From assembly GCA_020248265.1 (NCBI GenBank), contig JADCHX010000004.1, positions 229,473 through 293,472 of the forward strand: a DNA stretch of 64,000 bases, in the 5' to 3' direction. The DNA comes from Rhodocyclaceae bacterium (GTDB taxonomy: Bacteria; Pseudomonadota; Gammaproteobacteria; Burkholderiales; CAIKXV01). The position numbers and the translations under genes were made by a program. Below the pieces are notes generated by a model. It did no database searches, was not told the origin of the DNA, and saw only the letters and a list, made by a program, of their open reading frames with translations. Positions 34,644-43,241 of the stretch are shown here, one piece after another (the stretch's first letter is position 1; the number at the start of each line of letters is the position of its first letter).

Positions 34644-35639
34644 ATGGTTCACTGTCCGATTAGCCGCCGCGCTGCCGCCTGGCTGCCGCTTGCCGGCACC
34701 GCCACCCTGCTCGTCGCGGGCCCTGTCGCGGCACAGCCTGCCTGGCCGTCGCGGCCGATCACGGTAATCGTTCCGCTCGCGGCCGGGAGCGCCGCCGACG
34801 TCTCGCTGCGGGTACTGACCGAGCGGTTGTCGTCCGTGCTGAAGCAGCCGTTCGTGGTCGAGAACCTGCCGGGCGCGGCTGGCCTGCCCGGGACGGCGCG
34901 TGCTGCGCGCGCGGCAGCCGACGGCCATACGCTGGCGCTGCTCAACAGCAGCATCATGACCACGCTGCCGCATGTCTACGCGAAGATCGACTACGACCCG
35001 TTGAAGAGCTTCGCGCCGATCACCACGGTGGTGAGCATCCCGACGGTGCTGGTCGTCCATCCCAGCCTGCCGGTGAAGACGGTGAAGGAACTCGTCGCGC
35101 TGGCGAAGGCGCGGCCGGACCAGTTGCTCTACTCGTCCGGTGGCGTCGGCAGTCCGCAGCACCTGTCGATGGCGATGCTCGGCTCGATGGCCGGCATCCG
35201 GATGACCCATGTCGCGTACAAGGGCGCGGTGCCGGCGACCACCGACCTGGTCGGCGGCCATGTGCAGCTGATGTTCAACGGGCTGGCCACGCCGCTGCCG
35301 CACATCCGTTCCGGCAAGCTGCGCGCGCTGGCGATGGCGGGTGCACGCCGCTCCGACCTCCTGCCCGAGCTGCCGACGGTGCAGGAAGCAGGCGTGGCCG
35401 GCTACGAGTACGAGCAGTGGGCCGGGCTGTTCGCGCCAGCAGCGACGCCGCCGGAGATCGTCGCCCGCCTGAACGCGGAGTCGGCGCGCATCCTGAAGTC
35501 GCCGGACGTGAAGGAGAAGCTGTCGCAGCTCGGCCTCGAGGCGCAGGGCGGCAGCGCGGAGGACCTCGCGCGCGCGGTGCGCAACGAACTGCCACGCATG
35601 GCCGAGATCATCCGGCAGGTGGGGATCAAGCCCGAGTAG
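34644..35639 (+). CDS. Bug/TctC-family binding protein (8 of 15)
   Basis: Periplasmic solute-binding protein, 331 aa. ATG 34644 (MVHCPISRRAAAW) has GGAG eight bases before it; upstream in-frame codons run through the palindromic repeat. Ligand loop LAAGSAAD, with Gly-Ser as in Bug 7. The two follow one another and are probably an old tandem pair. It ends 36 bases before a convergent dehydrogenase gene. Confidence 0.9.
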   Translation: MVHCPISRRAAAWLPLAGTATLLVAGPVAAQPAWPSRPITVIVPLAAGSAADVSLRVLTERLSSVLKQPFVVENLPGAAGLPGTARAARAAADGHTLALLNSSIMTTLPHVYAKIDYDPLKSFAPITTVVSIPTVLVVHPSLPVKTVKELVALAKARPDQLLYSSGGVGSPQHLSMAMLGSMAGIRMTHVAYKGAVPATTDLVGGHVQLMFNGLATPLPHIRSGKLRALAMAGARRSDLLPELPTVQEAGVAGYEYEQWAGLFAPAATPPEIVARLNAESARILKSPDVKEKLSQLGLEAQGGSAEDLARAVRNELPRMAEIIRQVGIKPE

Positions 35640-35675
35640 CGCCGCGTCGGCCAGGCAGCAGCGCCTCGCCCGGGA

Positions 35676-36608
35676 TCAGTCGCCGCCCGGCGCCGGGCGA
35701 TCGATGCCGTTCAGGCGCTCCATCACCCTGCACACGGCGGCCATGTCTTCCTTGTCCATGCCCTGCGCCATCGCAGCGGTGAACACCTGCGCCGACGCCG
35801 AGAACAGCGGCACCGCACATTCCAGCGACTTCGCGAAGCGGCCGATCACCTGCATGTCCTTCTGCCACACGTCCATCTTTGAAGCGACATCCCGGTCGTA
35901 GAGGCCCTCTACCATCTGCGGGGCGCGCAGTTCGAACATGCGCGAGTTGCCGGCGCCGCTGCGCACCAGGTCGTAGATCGCCGACAGGTCGAGCCCGGCC
36001 CGTTCGGCCAGCACCATCGCCTCGGCGGTGGCCACGGTGTGCACCGCCACCAGCAGGTTGGCGATGAACTTCACGCGGCTGGCATTGCCGAACGCGCCGG
36101 TATGGTGGCTGGCCCGCGCGCAGCCGGCGAAGGCCGGCGCGATCCGTTCATGGTCCTCGGCCCGACCGCTGGTATAGACGACGAGGTCGCGCGTGCGCGC
36201 CTGCGCGCCGGTGCCGCTGATCGTGCAGTCGAGCATCTGCATGCCGGCGCTGGCGAGCAGCTCGCGGCACGCTTCCTTGTCGGGGATATCGAAGGTGCCG
36301 CAGTCCGCGACCAGCAGCGCCGGATTGCCCGCGGTGACCAGGCCCTGCTCGCCCGAGATCACCGCGCGCAGGATGTCCGCGCCGGGGAGCACGGTGAGGA
36401 CTTCATCGACCGCGCGCGCAACCGCTGCCGGTGTTGCCGCCGGCGTGCCGCCGGCCGCGGTGAACGCCTGCATGCGTGCGGCATCCACGTCGTGCCCGAC
36501 CACCGTCCAGCCGGCGTCGAGCAGGTGCCCGGCCATCGCCGAGCCCATGATGCCCAGGCCGATGAAGCCGACGCGGCGCGCCGGCGGGCGCCCCGATGCA
36601 GCGGTCAC
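35676..36608 (-). CDS. 3-hydroxyisobutyrate dehydrogenase-like NAD(P)-dependent oxidoreductase
   Basis: Beta-hydroxyacid dehydrogenase family protein, 310 aa. Rossmann motif GLGIMG is at 17-22, the substrate motif reads CTISGTG (usually APVSGG) and the catalytic Lys180 with Asn184 lies in VKFIANLL. The unusual substrate motif suggests a substrate other than hydroxyisobutyrate or tartronate semialdehyde. Last gene of the operon hydrolase/Bug/GAF/dehydrogenase. Confidence 0.87.
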   Translation of the reverse strand: MTAASGRPPARRVGFIGLGIMGSAMAGHLLDAGWTVVGHDVDAARMQAFTAAGGTPAATPAAVARAVDEVLTVLPGADILRAVISGEQGLVTAGNPALLVADCGTFDIPDKEACRELLASAGMQMLDCTISGTGAQARTRDLVVYTSGRAEDHERIAPAFAGCARASHHTGAFGNASRVKFIANLLVAVHTVATAEAMVLAERAGLDLSAIYDLVRSGAGNSRMFELRAPQMVEGLYDRDVASKMDVWQKDMQVIGRFAKSLECAVPLFSASAQVFTAAMAQGMDKEDMAAVCRVMERLNGIDRPAPGGD

Positions 36609-36635
36609 TTGCGGTTCGCGCCCGGCGATCGCCGG

Positions 36636-37094
36636 TCAGGCGCGATCGAGGATCGCATGCGCCGTCCGGATCGCGTCCTCGACCGCGGCCACGTCCTGCG
36701 GCGTCCACTTGCGCGGCGACGGGTTGTAGTGCACCGAGATCCACCCGGTCAGCGCCTCGCCGCGGATCACTGGCGCGAGGATCTGCGCCTTGGTGCCGTA
36801 GATCTGCATCAGTTCCTTCGGCGGCTGGAACTCGGCGTTCGCACAGTCGTCCTGCACCAGGATGCGCCGCTCGCGCTCGAGCCAGGACGCGGTCTGGGTC
36901 TTGCGCTGCTGCAGCGAGGTCTCGACCGCGATCGAGTTGATGCCTTCGCCGCGCCCTTCCGCGACCACGCCGTTGACCGCGAAGCCGTGCGCGGGCACGT
37001 CGAGGCGGATCGTCGTGCGGCTCGCGCCGACCTTGCGCAGCAGGTCGTCCATCAGTGCCTGGAATTCCGCGACCAGTGATGCTGTCGTTGCCAC
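36636..37094 (-). CDS. GAF-domain protein
   Basis: Stand-alone GAF-type small-molecule-binding domain, 152 aa. GTG 37094 with GGAGGC five bases upstream gives the best start; the longer open frame upstream is arginine-rich and overlaps the Bug gene. The pattern RKVGASRTTIRLD, then the INSIAVETSLQQ and LVQDDCANAEFQPP strands and a final GWISVHYNPSPRKWTPQDV is typical. With no output domain it may sense the transported compound and act through a partner encoded elsewhere. Confidence 0.75.
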   Translation of the reverse strand: MATTASLVAEFQALMDDLLRKVGASRTTIRLDVPAHGFAVNGVVAEGRGEGINSIAVETSLQQRKTQTASWLERERRILVQDDCANAEFQPPKELMQIYGTKAQILAPVIRGEALTGWISVHYNPSPRKWTPQDVAAVEDAIRTAHAILDRA

Positions 37095-37110
37095 GTGCTG
37101 CCTCCGTTGT

Positions 37111-38115
37111 CTATTCGATCTTGATGCCGGCGGCCTTGATGACCTTCGCCCACTGGGCGATCTCTTCCGCGAGGCTGCGCCCCAGTTCCTCCGGCGTGCT
37201 GCTGCCCGCGACCACCGCCTGGGCCGCCAGCCGATCGCGGACCTCGGCATTGTCCACGGTCTTGCGAACCGCTGCATTCAGCGTGGCGATCACCTCCTTC
37301 GGCGTGCCGGTGGGCACGTACAGCCCGAAGATCGGCGTCACCTCGAAGCCGGGGTAGCCCGACTCGGCGATGGTCGGCACGTTCGGCATCGTCGGCAGGC
37401 GCTGCGGGCTGCTGACGCCGAGCGCGCGCAGGCGTCCCGCGTTGACCTGACCGAGCCCGGCGGTCACGGTCACGAAGCCGATCTCGGACTCGCCCGCCGC
37501 GACCGCGGCCACCGCCGGCGGACCGCCCTTGTAGGCGACATGGGTGAGTGCGCTGCCGGTCCGGCTCTTGAACAGTTCTCCCGCCAGGTGCTGGCCGGAG
37601 CCGATGCCGCCCGATGCATAGTTGAGCGCGCCCGGCTTCGCGCGCGCGAGCGCGACCACGTCCTTCACCGTCTTCACCGGCAGCGACGGATGCGAGGCGA
37701 GCAGGTAGGCGCCGGTGCCCACGCGCGACACCGGCATGAAGTCGCGAAGGGCGTCGTACGGCAGGTTCGCGTACAGGCTGCGGCTGGGTGCGAGCACCAC
37801 GCTCACGCCCATGAACATCGTGTGCCCGTCGGCTGGTGCCTTCGCCGCGACCTCGGCACCGATGTTGCCGCCCGCGCCCGGGCGGTTCTCGACGATCACC
37901 GTCTGGCCGAGCGCCTCGCCGAGCCGCGGCGACAGGATGCGCGCGATCACGTCGCCGGCACCGCCGGCCGGGAATGCGTCGATGATGCGCACCGGCCGGG
38001 TGGGGAAGCCCTGTGCCAGCGCATCGACCGGTGCCAGCGGGACAAGACCTGCAAGGCCGGCCAGCAGTGCCAGCCCGGTGTTCGCGAAGCCTGCTACAGG
38101 TGCTGTCTGAACCAT
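37111..38115 (-). CDS. Bug/TctC-family binding protein (9 of 15)
   Basis: Periplasmic solute-binding protein, 334 aa, ATG 38115. The start overlaps the end of the upstream alpha/beta hydrolase by 22 bases, indicating coupling. Signal peptide of two Ala/Leu-rich stretches ends at VDALAQGFPTRP. The ligand loop is FPAGGAGD. Second gene of the operon hydrolase/Bug/GAF/dehydrogenase. Confidence 0.9.
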   Translation of the reverse strand: MVQTAPVAGFANTGLALLAGLAGLVPLAPVDALAQGFPTRPVRIIDAFPAGGAGDVIARILSPRLGEALGQTVIVENRPGAGGNIGAEVAAKAPADGHTMFMGVSVVLAPSRSLYANLPYDALRDFMPVSRVGTGAYLLASHPSLPVKTVKDVVALARAKPGALNYASGGIGSGQHLAGELFKSRTGSALTHVAYKGGPPAVAAVAAGESEIGFVTVTAGLGQVNAGRLRALGVSSPQRLPTMPNVPTIAESGYPGFEVTPIFGLYVPTGTPKEVIATLNAAVRKTVDNAEVRDRLAAQAVVAGSSTPEELGRSLAEEIAQWAKVIKAAGIKIE

Positions 38116-38990
38116 GCGGCGGTCTCCTGGTGGATGATGCTGGCAGTGGCGGGGTTGCGGAACTCGTAGGTATCGTAGTGTCCGGCACCGGGCAGCCGCA
38201 CCAGCCGGCGCGGTTCGCGGCAGCGCTCGAAGCAGGCGAGCTGTTCCTCGACCGGGACCAGCGCGTCACGGTCGGCCCAGAACATAAGCACCGGCCGTGG
38301 CGCGATGCGGTCGACCACCCATTCGGGGCGGTAGCGCATGCAGGCCTCGGCGCTCTCCAGGTCGATGTCCTCCGCCGGCAGCGGCTGTCCCTCCGGGAAC
38401 TGCGCGGCGCGGGTGCGCAGCGCATCCGGGTCGCGCAGCATGATCTCGCCACGCTGCACGATCGCCGGCGTGCCTTCGCGCACCCGGCGCCGCGCATCGG
38501 CGTCCACGCGGTCGCGGAATTCCAGCCACTCCCAGGGGCGCCGCAGCAGGCGCAGCCAGCGCTCGCCGTTGGTCACGGCCGCGCTGGTCACCAGCACCTT
38601 CACCCGCTCGTCGTGGGCCGTGACCCAGATGCCGTGCGCGCCGCCGAAGCTCGTGCCGAACACGCCCAGCCGCTGCGGATCGATGCCGGGGATCGTCTGC
38701 ATGAACGACAGCGCATCGAACGCGTCCTGTGCCTGCTCCAGCGGACGGTGTCGGCCGCGGATGCCTTCGCTCTTGCCATGGCCGCGGTAGTCGAAGGTGA
38801 ACACGAACCAGCCGTCGGCGCACAGCCGGCGCACCAGGTGGATGCAGTCGAAGTGCGGGTTGCCGCCGTAGCCGGCGAGCACCAGGATGGCGGGACGGGG
38901 CGGGTCGCCGACCTTCCAGTCGGGCGGCTGGTGGAGGTAGCCAACGATGCGCAGGCCATCGCTGAAGAAGGAGACTTCGGAGTCGGCCAT
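38094..38990 (-). CDS. Alpha/beta hydrolase (acetylxylan-esterase/dienelactone-hydrolase-like)
   Basis: Cytoplasmic serine hydrolase, 298 aa from ATG 38990. The nucleophile elbow is GTS114FGG; the acid Asp lies in FWADRDAL and the His in GAGHYD. The LAGYGG oxyanion loop near residue 40 precedes the FDYRGHGKSEG motif. It leads a minus-strand operon with a Bug protein, divergent from MmgE/PrpD across 85 bases. Function: ester or thioester hydrolysis of unknown substrate. Confidence 0.87.
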   Translation of the reverse strand: MADSEVSFFSDGLRIVGYLHQPPDWKVGDPPRPAILVLAGYGGNPHFDCIHLVRRLCADGWFVFTFDYRGHGKSEGIRGRHRPLEQAQDAFDALSFMQTIPGIDPQRLGVFGTSFGGAHGIWVTAHDERVKVLVTSAAVTNGERWLRLLRRPWEWLEFRDRVDADARRRVREGTPAIVQRGEIMLRDPDALRTRAAQFPEGQPLPAEDIDLESAEACMRYRPEWVVDRIAPRPVLMFWADRDALVPVEEQLACFERCREPRRLVRLPGAGHYDTYEFRNPATASIIHQETAAWFRQHL

Positions 38991-39075
38991 GGGTTGTCCC
39001 GTACTGTCCCGTCCCTGTGAACGAATCAGCATACTACGGTACGCTCGGACGCACGAGACCGACGGAAAGGACGCC

Positions 39076-40461
39076 ATGATGAGTGCCGACGGATTGCCCC
39101 GCGGGCCTGCCTACCTCCAGACACTGTCGACCTGGCTCGCGCGCACCCGGCTGGAAGACCTGCCGCCGGAGATCGTCGAGCGCGGCCGCTGGATCATGGC
39201 CGACTGCATCGGTGCGGTGGTCGGCGGGCTGCGCGTGCCTGAGATGCAGGCCTTCATGGACAAGCACCTCGCCGACGGCGGACCCTGTCCGGCTTCGGTG
39301 CTGGCCAGCGGCCGGCGCACCGAACCGCTGAAGGCCGCGCTGGTGAACGGCATGGCTGGCACCTGGCTCGAGCAGGACGAAGGCAACCTGCATGCCGGCG
39401 GCGGCCACCCCGGCATCCAGCTCGCCACCGCGACGCTCGCCGCCGCACAGCAGCGCAATTCCAGCTTCGGCGACATGCTGCTTGCGTTCATCCTCGGCTA
39501 CGAGGCCTCGTCGCGGGTGAGCCGTGCATCGAAGCTGAAGCTGGTGTTCCATCCGCATGCGACCTCGGGCCCGATCGGCGCGGCAGTGGCGGTTGCGAAG
39601 CTCGACCATGTCGACGCTGCCGAGATGATGACCACCCTGAACGTGGGCGCGACGCTGGGCATCGCCACCTCGCGCAATGCGATCCTCGAAGGCGTGACGG
39701 TACGCAACGCCTATGCCGGCCTGAGCAACTACATGGGCCTGTTCTCGCGGCAGATGGTCCAGTGCGGCTTCACCGGCGAGTTCGACGGCGTGGCCAGCGC
39801 GCATGGCAAGGGCGGCTTCTCCGACGTGATCGACCGTGACCATGTGGTCGAGCGGCTGGGCGAGTTCTGGGTGATCGCGCGCAGCTACTTCAAGATCCAT
39901 TCGTCCGGCCGCTATGCGCACTCGGGCATCGACCTCGCCGAGCAGGCGGTGCGCGACGCACCGGGCGGGAAGATCGATCCTGAATCGATCGAGCGCATCG
40001 ATTTCAGCACCTACTTCCACGCGAAGATGCTCGACCGGCAGGACATCGACACCAGCTTCGGCGCGCGCTTCTCGATCCCGTTCGGCGTCGCGACGATGAT
40101 CTACCACGGTGGTCCGGACCTCGAGAATTTCGAGGATGCGGCGGTGGCCAACCCGGTGATCCAGTCGCTCGCCCGGCGCGTGTTCGTCACCGAGAACCCG
40201 GAGTACACGAAGGTCTCGCTCGGCATGCAGAAGACCGACATGAAGATCACCTTCCGCGACGGGCGCACCTACGAGGCCCATGCCGATTACATCCGCGGCG
40301 AGCCGCAGAACCCGCATCCGCCGGAGGCGCTGCGCGGGAAGTTCATCCGGATCACGCGCGATACCTGGGGCGAGGCGCATGCGGCACGGGTGCACGATGC
40401 GATCATGGGCGCGGCGCCCGGTGCTTCGTTCCAGGCGTTCGCCGACGAAAACCGGCTTTAG
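39076..40461 (+). CDS. MmgE/PrpD family protein (second copy)
   Basis: Paralogue of the protein at 19232-20614, 461 aa; shared blocks include GTWLEQDEGN, GHPGIQLATA, the SSRVSRA and SGRYAHSGID motifs and TSFGARFSIPF. ATG 39076 or ATG 39079 may be used; GGAAAGGA is just upstream. It stands alone and divergent from the hydrolase operon, followed by the third palindromic element. Cofactor-free dehydratase or isomerase of a di- or tricarboxylate is the family expectation. Confidence 0.87.
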   Translation: MMSADGLPRGPAYLQTLSTWLARTRLEDLPPEIVERGRWIMADCIGAVVGGLRVPEMQAFMDKHLADGGPCPASVLASGRRTEPLKAALVNGMAGTWLEQDEGNLHAGGGHPGIQLATATLAAAQQRNSSFGDMLLAFILGYEASSRVSRASKLKLVFHPHATSGPIGAAVAVAKLDHVDAAEMMTTLNVGATLGIATSRNAILEGVTVRNAYAGLSNYMGLFSRQMVQCGFTGEFDGVASAHGKGGFSDVIDRDHVVERLGEFWVIARSYFKIHSSGRYAHSGIDLAEQAVRDAPGGKIDPESIERIDFSTYFHAKMLDRQDIDTSFGARFSIPFGVATMIYHGGPDLENFEDAAVANPVIQSLARRVFVTENPEYTKVSLGMQKTDMKITFRDGRTYEAHADYIRGEPQNPHPPEALRGKFIRITRDTWGEAHAARVHDAIMGAAPGASFQAFADENRL

Positions 40462-40571
40462 CCTGCCGTGGGGTCACCTGCCGTGGGGTCAGGTCTTGAG
40501 TTTTGCATCGCAGGCGTAAGGCCCAAGAACCCAACCGGGCCAGGATGCAAAACTCAAGACCTGACCCCCAC
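40462..40571. repeat. Palindromic element, copy 3, with 31-base insertion in the loop
   Basis: Perfect 25-base arms (40485-40509 and 40544-40568) identical to the inner 25 bases of copy 1. The spacer is 34 bases: it begins GCA like the loop of copy 1 and continues with 31 additional bases that contain their own short inverted repeat (GGCCC and GGGCC). Immediately upstream a 15-base unit CCTGCCGTGGGGTCA occurs twice in tandem (40462-40476 and 40477-40491). It begins directly after the MmgE/PrpD stop. Confidence 0.85.
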
Positions 40572-40604
40572 ACGGTTTGACTTTCGCGGTGCTATGCTGG
40601 CCCG

Positions 40605-41651
40605 ATGATGATGCACATGTCTTCGCCGGTGAACCGGCTCCTCCCGGTACCGGCCCGGTCATGCCGCGATGTCGCACGGCCGTCGCCGCTGCTCTGCGCC
40701 GTGTTCGCTGCAGCAGCGACGCTGGCGCTGGCCCTGCCCGCCGCAGCCCAGCAATGGCCTGCCAGGGGCATCATCGTCGTGTCGCCGTTCGCTCCGGGCG
40801 GTGCCAACGACCTTATCGCGCGCACGATGTCGGCCAAGCTCGCCGAGGCGCTGGGCGTCGCGGTCACGGTCGAGAACCGGGGTGGCGCTGGCGCCACGAT
40901 CGGCACTGCCTACGTGGCACGAGCGGCGCCGGACGGCTACACCCTGCTGGTGGCCGGCCAGAGCAGCCTCGCGTTCGCGCCTCACCTGTACGCGAAGCTG
41001 TCCTACGATTCGCTGCGCGACTTTGCGCCGATCATGAACGTCGCGCTCGGTCCGTATGCGCTGACCGTGAACGCGCGCGTGCCGGCGAAGACCGTGGCCG
41101 AGTTGATGAAGATCGCGCGCAGCAAGCCGCAGGCGCTGACCTTCGCCACCTCGGGTGCCGGCTCGGTTTCGCATCTCACGATGGAAACGCTGACCGCCTC
41201 GACCGGCATCGACCTGGTGCACGTGCCCTACAAGGGCATGGTGCCCGCGATCACCGCGATGACCAGCGGCGAGGTCGACATGATGTTCGCCGACCTGGGG
41301 CTGGTGCAACCGATGGTGCAGGCCGGCAAGCTGCGCGTGCTGGCGGTGTCGGGCCGTAACCGTTCCATCGCCGAGCCTTCGCTGCCCACGATGGTCGAGT
41401 CTGGCTACAAGGAAGTCGTCGGCGAGGGCCGCTTCGGCTTCCTCGCGCCGGCCGGCACGCCGAAGGAGATCATCGCGCGGTTGCACGGCATCCTGGCCAC
41501 GGCGGTGAAGGGCCAGGATGTGCGCGATCGTTTTGCCAAGCTCGGCTACGAGCCCACCAGCGACACGCCGGAGCAGTTCGCGGCGCTGATGAAGGCCGAA
41601 CATGAACGCTTCGGCAGGCAGATCCGCCAGTTGAAGATCAAGGCCGAGTAG
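40605..41651 (+). CDS. Bug/TctC-family binding protein (10 of 15)
   Basis: Periplasmic solute-binding protein, 348 aa from the first of four in-frame ATGs (40605, 40608, 40611, 40617); which is used cannot be decided. The signal peptide is long and ends at PAAAQQWPARG. Ligand loop FAPGGAND; VENRGGAGAT and APDGYTLL follow. First gene of the operon with the M29-like protein and the cysteine-cluster protein. Confidence 0.9.
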   Translation: MMMHMSSPVNRLLPVPARSCRDVARPSPLLCAVFAAAATLALALPAAAQQWPARGIIVVSPFAPGGANDLIARTMSAKLAEALGVAVTVENRGGAGATIGTAYVARAAPDGYTLLVAGQSSLAFAPHLYAKLSYDSLRDFAPIMNVALGPYALTVNARVPAKTVAELMKIARSKPQALTFATSGAGSVSHLTMETLTASTGIDLVHVPYKGMVPAITAMTSGEVDMMFADLGLVQPMVQAGKLRVLAVSGRNRSIAEPSLPTMVESGYKEVVGEGRFGFLAPAGTPKEIIARLHGILATAVKGQDVRDRFAKLGYEPTSDTPEQFAALMKAEHERFGRQIRQLKIKAE

Positions 41652-41661
41652 AGGAGACACC

Positions 41662-42834
41662 ATGCTGACCCCAGATCCGCAGGCATTCAACGCGATGCCG
41701 CCGGTGAACGCCAACGAGACCTTCCTGACCGCCCAGTATTTCCAGGCGGTGGACAACATGATCAAGGTGTTCGCGATCCGGCCGGATGACAGGCTGCTGT
41801 TCCTGTCCGACTTCCTGATCGACCCGCGCGTGTTCCATGCCATCGAGGGCATCGCGCGTGCACGCGGCGTCCGGCCCGAGATGTACATGAGCAGCGACTG
41901 GAACACCGGCGTGTTCCCGGAAGAGCTGAAGCCGGTCTACGAGAAGGCGACGCTGGTCGTCTCGACCTGGTTCGCCTCGATCGGCGATGCGTACTGCCTG
42001 AAGGTGCGCAAGGACACTGGGCAGCGTACGGTCAAGATGACCTACTTTCGCAACATCGACGTGCTGAAGACGCCGCAGGCGCGCTTCCCGGCGGAGCTGG
42101 TCGGCGAGATCACCCGCGCCACGCGCGACATGTATCCGAAGGGCGAGTCGTTCGCGCTGAAGATCACCGACCCGCGCGGCACCGACTGGACGGCGAACTT
42201 CACGCCCGAGATGCGCGAGAACATGCTGAGCTCCAACCGCTGGCGTGGACAGACCACGGCCGAGGAAGCCGGTGCCTACGTGCACTGGGTACCGACGCAC
42301 GGGCCGAACGTCTATGACCGCACCACGCTCGGCAAGAAGATGGATCGTGGCGCGACCCGCAACGACGTGAACGGCATCGTCTACCCGCAGAGCGCGGTCG
42401 GCTTCCCGAAGCCGTTCGCCGAGAAGATCGGCGTCGTGTTCGAGAACGACCGCATCGTCGAGGTTCGCGGCCGTTCGGAAGAGGCGGTGATCCTGCGCGA
42501 CATGCTGGTCGGTGGCGTGCTGGTGGAACTCGGCTGCGGCTTCAACCCGAAGGCGCCGCGGCAGGGCATCTACCCGGCCGGGTCCAACTCGCCAGGCGCG
42601 CTGCACTTCGGCATCGAGCTCGAGAAGCCGTGCGCATACATCCAGCGCGCGATGCCGAACTGGGAAGAGCCGCCGATCCACATGGACCTGGTCTGCCTCG
42701 ACTCCACCGTCACCGCCGGGCCGAACCTGCTGGTGCAGGACGGCCTGCTCACCGCGCTGCGCAGCCCGCAGGTGATCGAGGCGGCGCGCCGCTTCGGCGA
42801 TCCGGTCGACCTGCTCGAGGGATGGCCGGACTGA
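41662..42834 (+). CDS. M29-like/NicX-like metalloprotein
   Basis: Protein of 390 aa that resembles the aminopeptidase T (M29) fold, which also includes the 2,5-dihydroxypyridine 5,6-dioxygenase NicX. Seen are the N-terminal sugar-phosphate-like half with DDRLLFLSDFLIDPR, and the C-terminal VELGCGFNPKAP and GALHFGIEL segments that carry the metal-site residues in the family. It has no signal peptide and follows the Bug gene by ten bases. Peptidase and ring-cleaving dioxygenase are both open; context of small-acid uptake favours the latter slightly. Confidence 0.55.
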   Translation: MLTPDPQAFNAMPPVNANETFLTAQYFQAVDNMIKVFAIRPDDRLLFLSDFLIDPRVFHAIEGIARARGVRPEMYMSSDWNTGVFPEELKPVYEKATLVVSTWFASIGDAYCLKVRKDTGQRTVKMTYFRNIDVLKTPQARFPAELVGEITRATRDMYPKGESFALKITDPRGTDWTANFTPEMRENMLSSNRWRGQTTAEEAGAYVHWVPTHGPNVYDRTTLGKKMDRGATRNDVNGIVYPQSAVGFPKPFAEKIGVVFENDRIVEVRGRSEEAVILRDMLVGGVLVELGCGFNPKAPRQGIYPAGSNSPGALHFGIELEKPCAYIQRAMPNWEEPPIHMDLVCLDSTVTAGPNLLVQDGLLTALRSPQVIEAARRFGDPVDLLEGWPD

Positions 42835-42868
42835 TCGGCCGGCTTCCGACCTGCGGCTGCCTGCGGCG

Positions 42869-43234
42869 ATGAAGAAGCCGAAGGTGGCCGCGGCCGGGAC
42901 GGCTGCAGCGCTCCACCAGCGCCTGTATGCGGCGATCGCGTCGTTCGAGTGCATCGAAGGCTGCACCGACTGCTGCGGCCCGGTGCCCTGGAGTGCGTGG
43001 GAGCTGAAGCAGGCCGGGCTGGCGGAGCCCCCTGCCGAGCGCGCAGACCAGGCCTGCGTGTTCTCGCTGGCCGGACACTGCGGCATCCACGAACGGCGTC
43101 CGCTGATGTGCCGGCTGTACGGCGCGGTGGAGGACATGCGCTGCCCGCATGGCCGTGGTCCGCTCGAGCCGCTGCCGGCCGCCGAGGGCCATGAACTGGT
43201 TCGCCGCTACAAGATCGCGAACGGAATGAAGTGA
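42869..43234 (+). CDS. YkgJ-type cysteine-cluster protein
   Basis: Small protein of 121 aa with eight Cys arranged as Cys28-x3-Cys32-x2-Cys35-Cys36, then Cys63, Cys71, Cys81 and Cys92. This is the YkgJ pattern, thought to bind zinc or an iron-sulfur cluster. The CRLYGAVEDMRCPHG block is characteristic. No enzymatic role is established for the family. It follows the M29-like gene and ends seven bases before a convergent gene. Confidence 0.82.
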   Translation: MKKPKVAAAGTAAALHQRLYAAIASFECIEGCTDCCGPVPWSAWELKQAGLAEPPAERADQACVFSLAGHCGIHERRPLMCRLYGAVEDMRCPHGRGPLEPLPAAEGHELVRRYKIANGMK

Positions 43235-43241
43235 TCGCGGC

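Noticed and set aside
40577-40598. TTGACT and TATGCT as a promoter for Bug 10
   Set aside because: Only ten bases separate the two hexamers, too short for a sigma-70 promoter.
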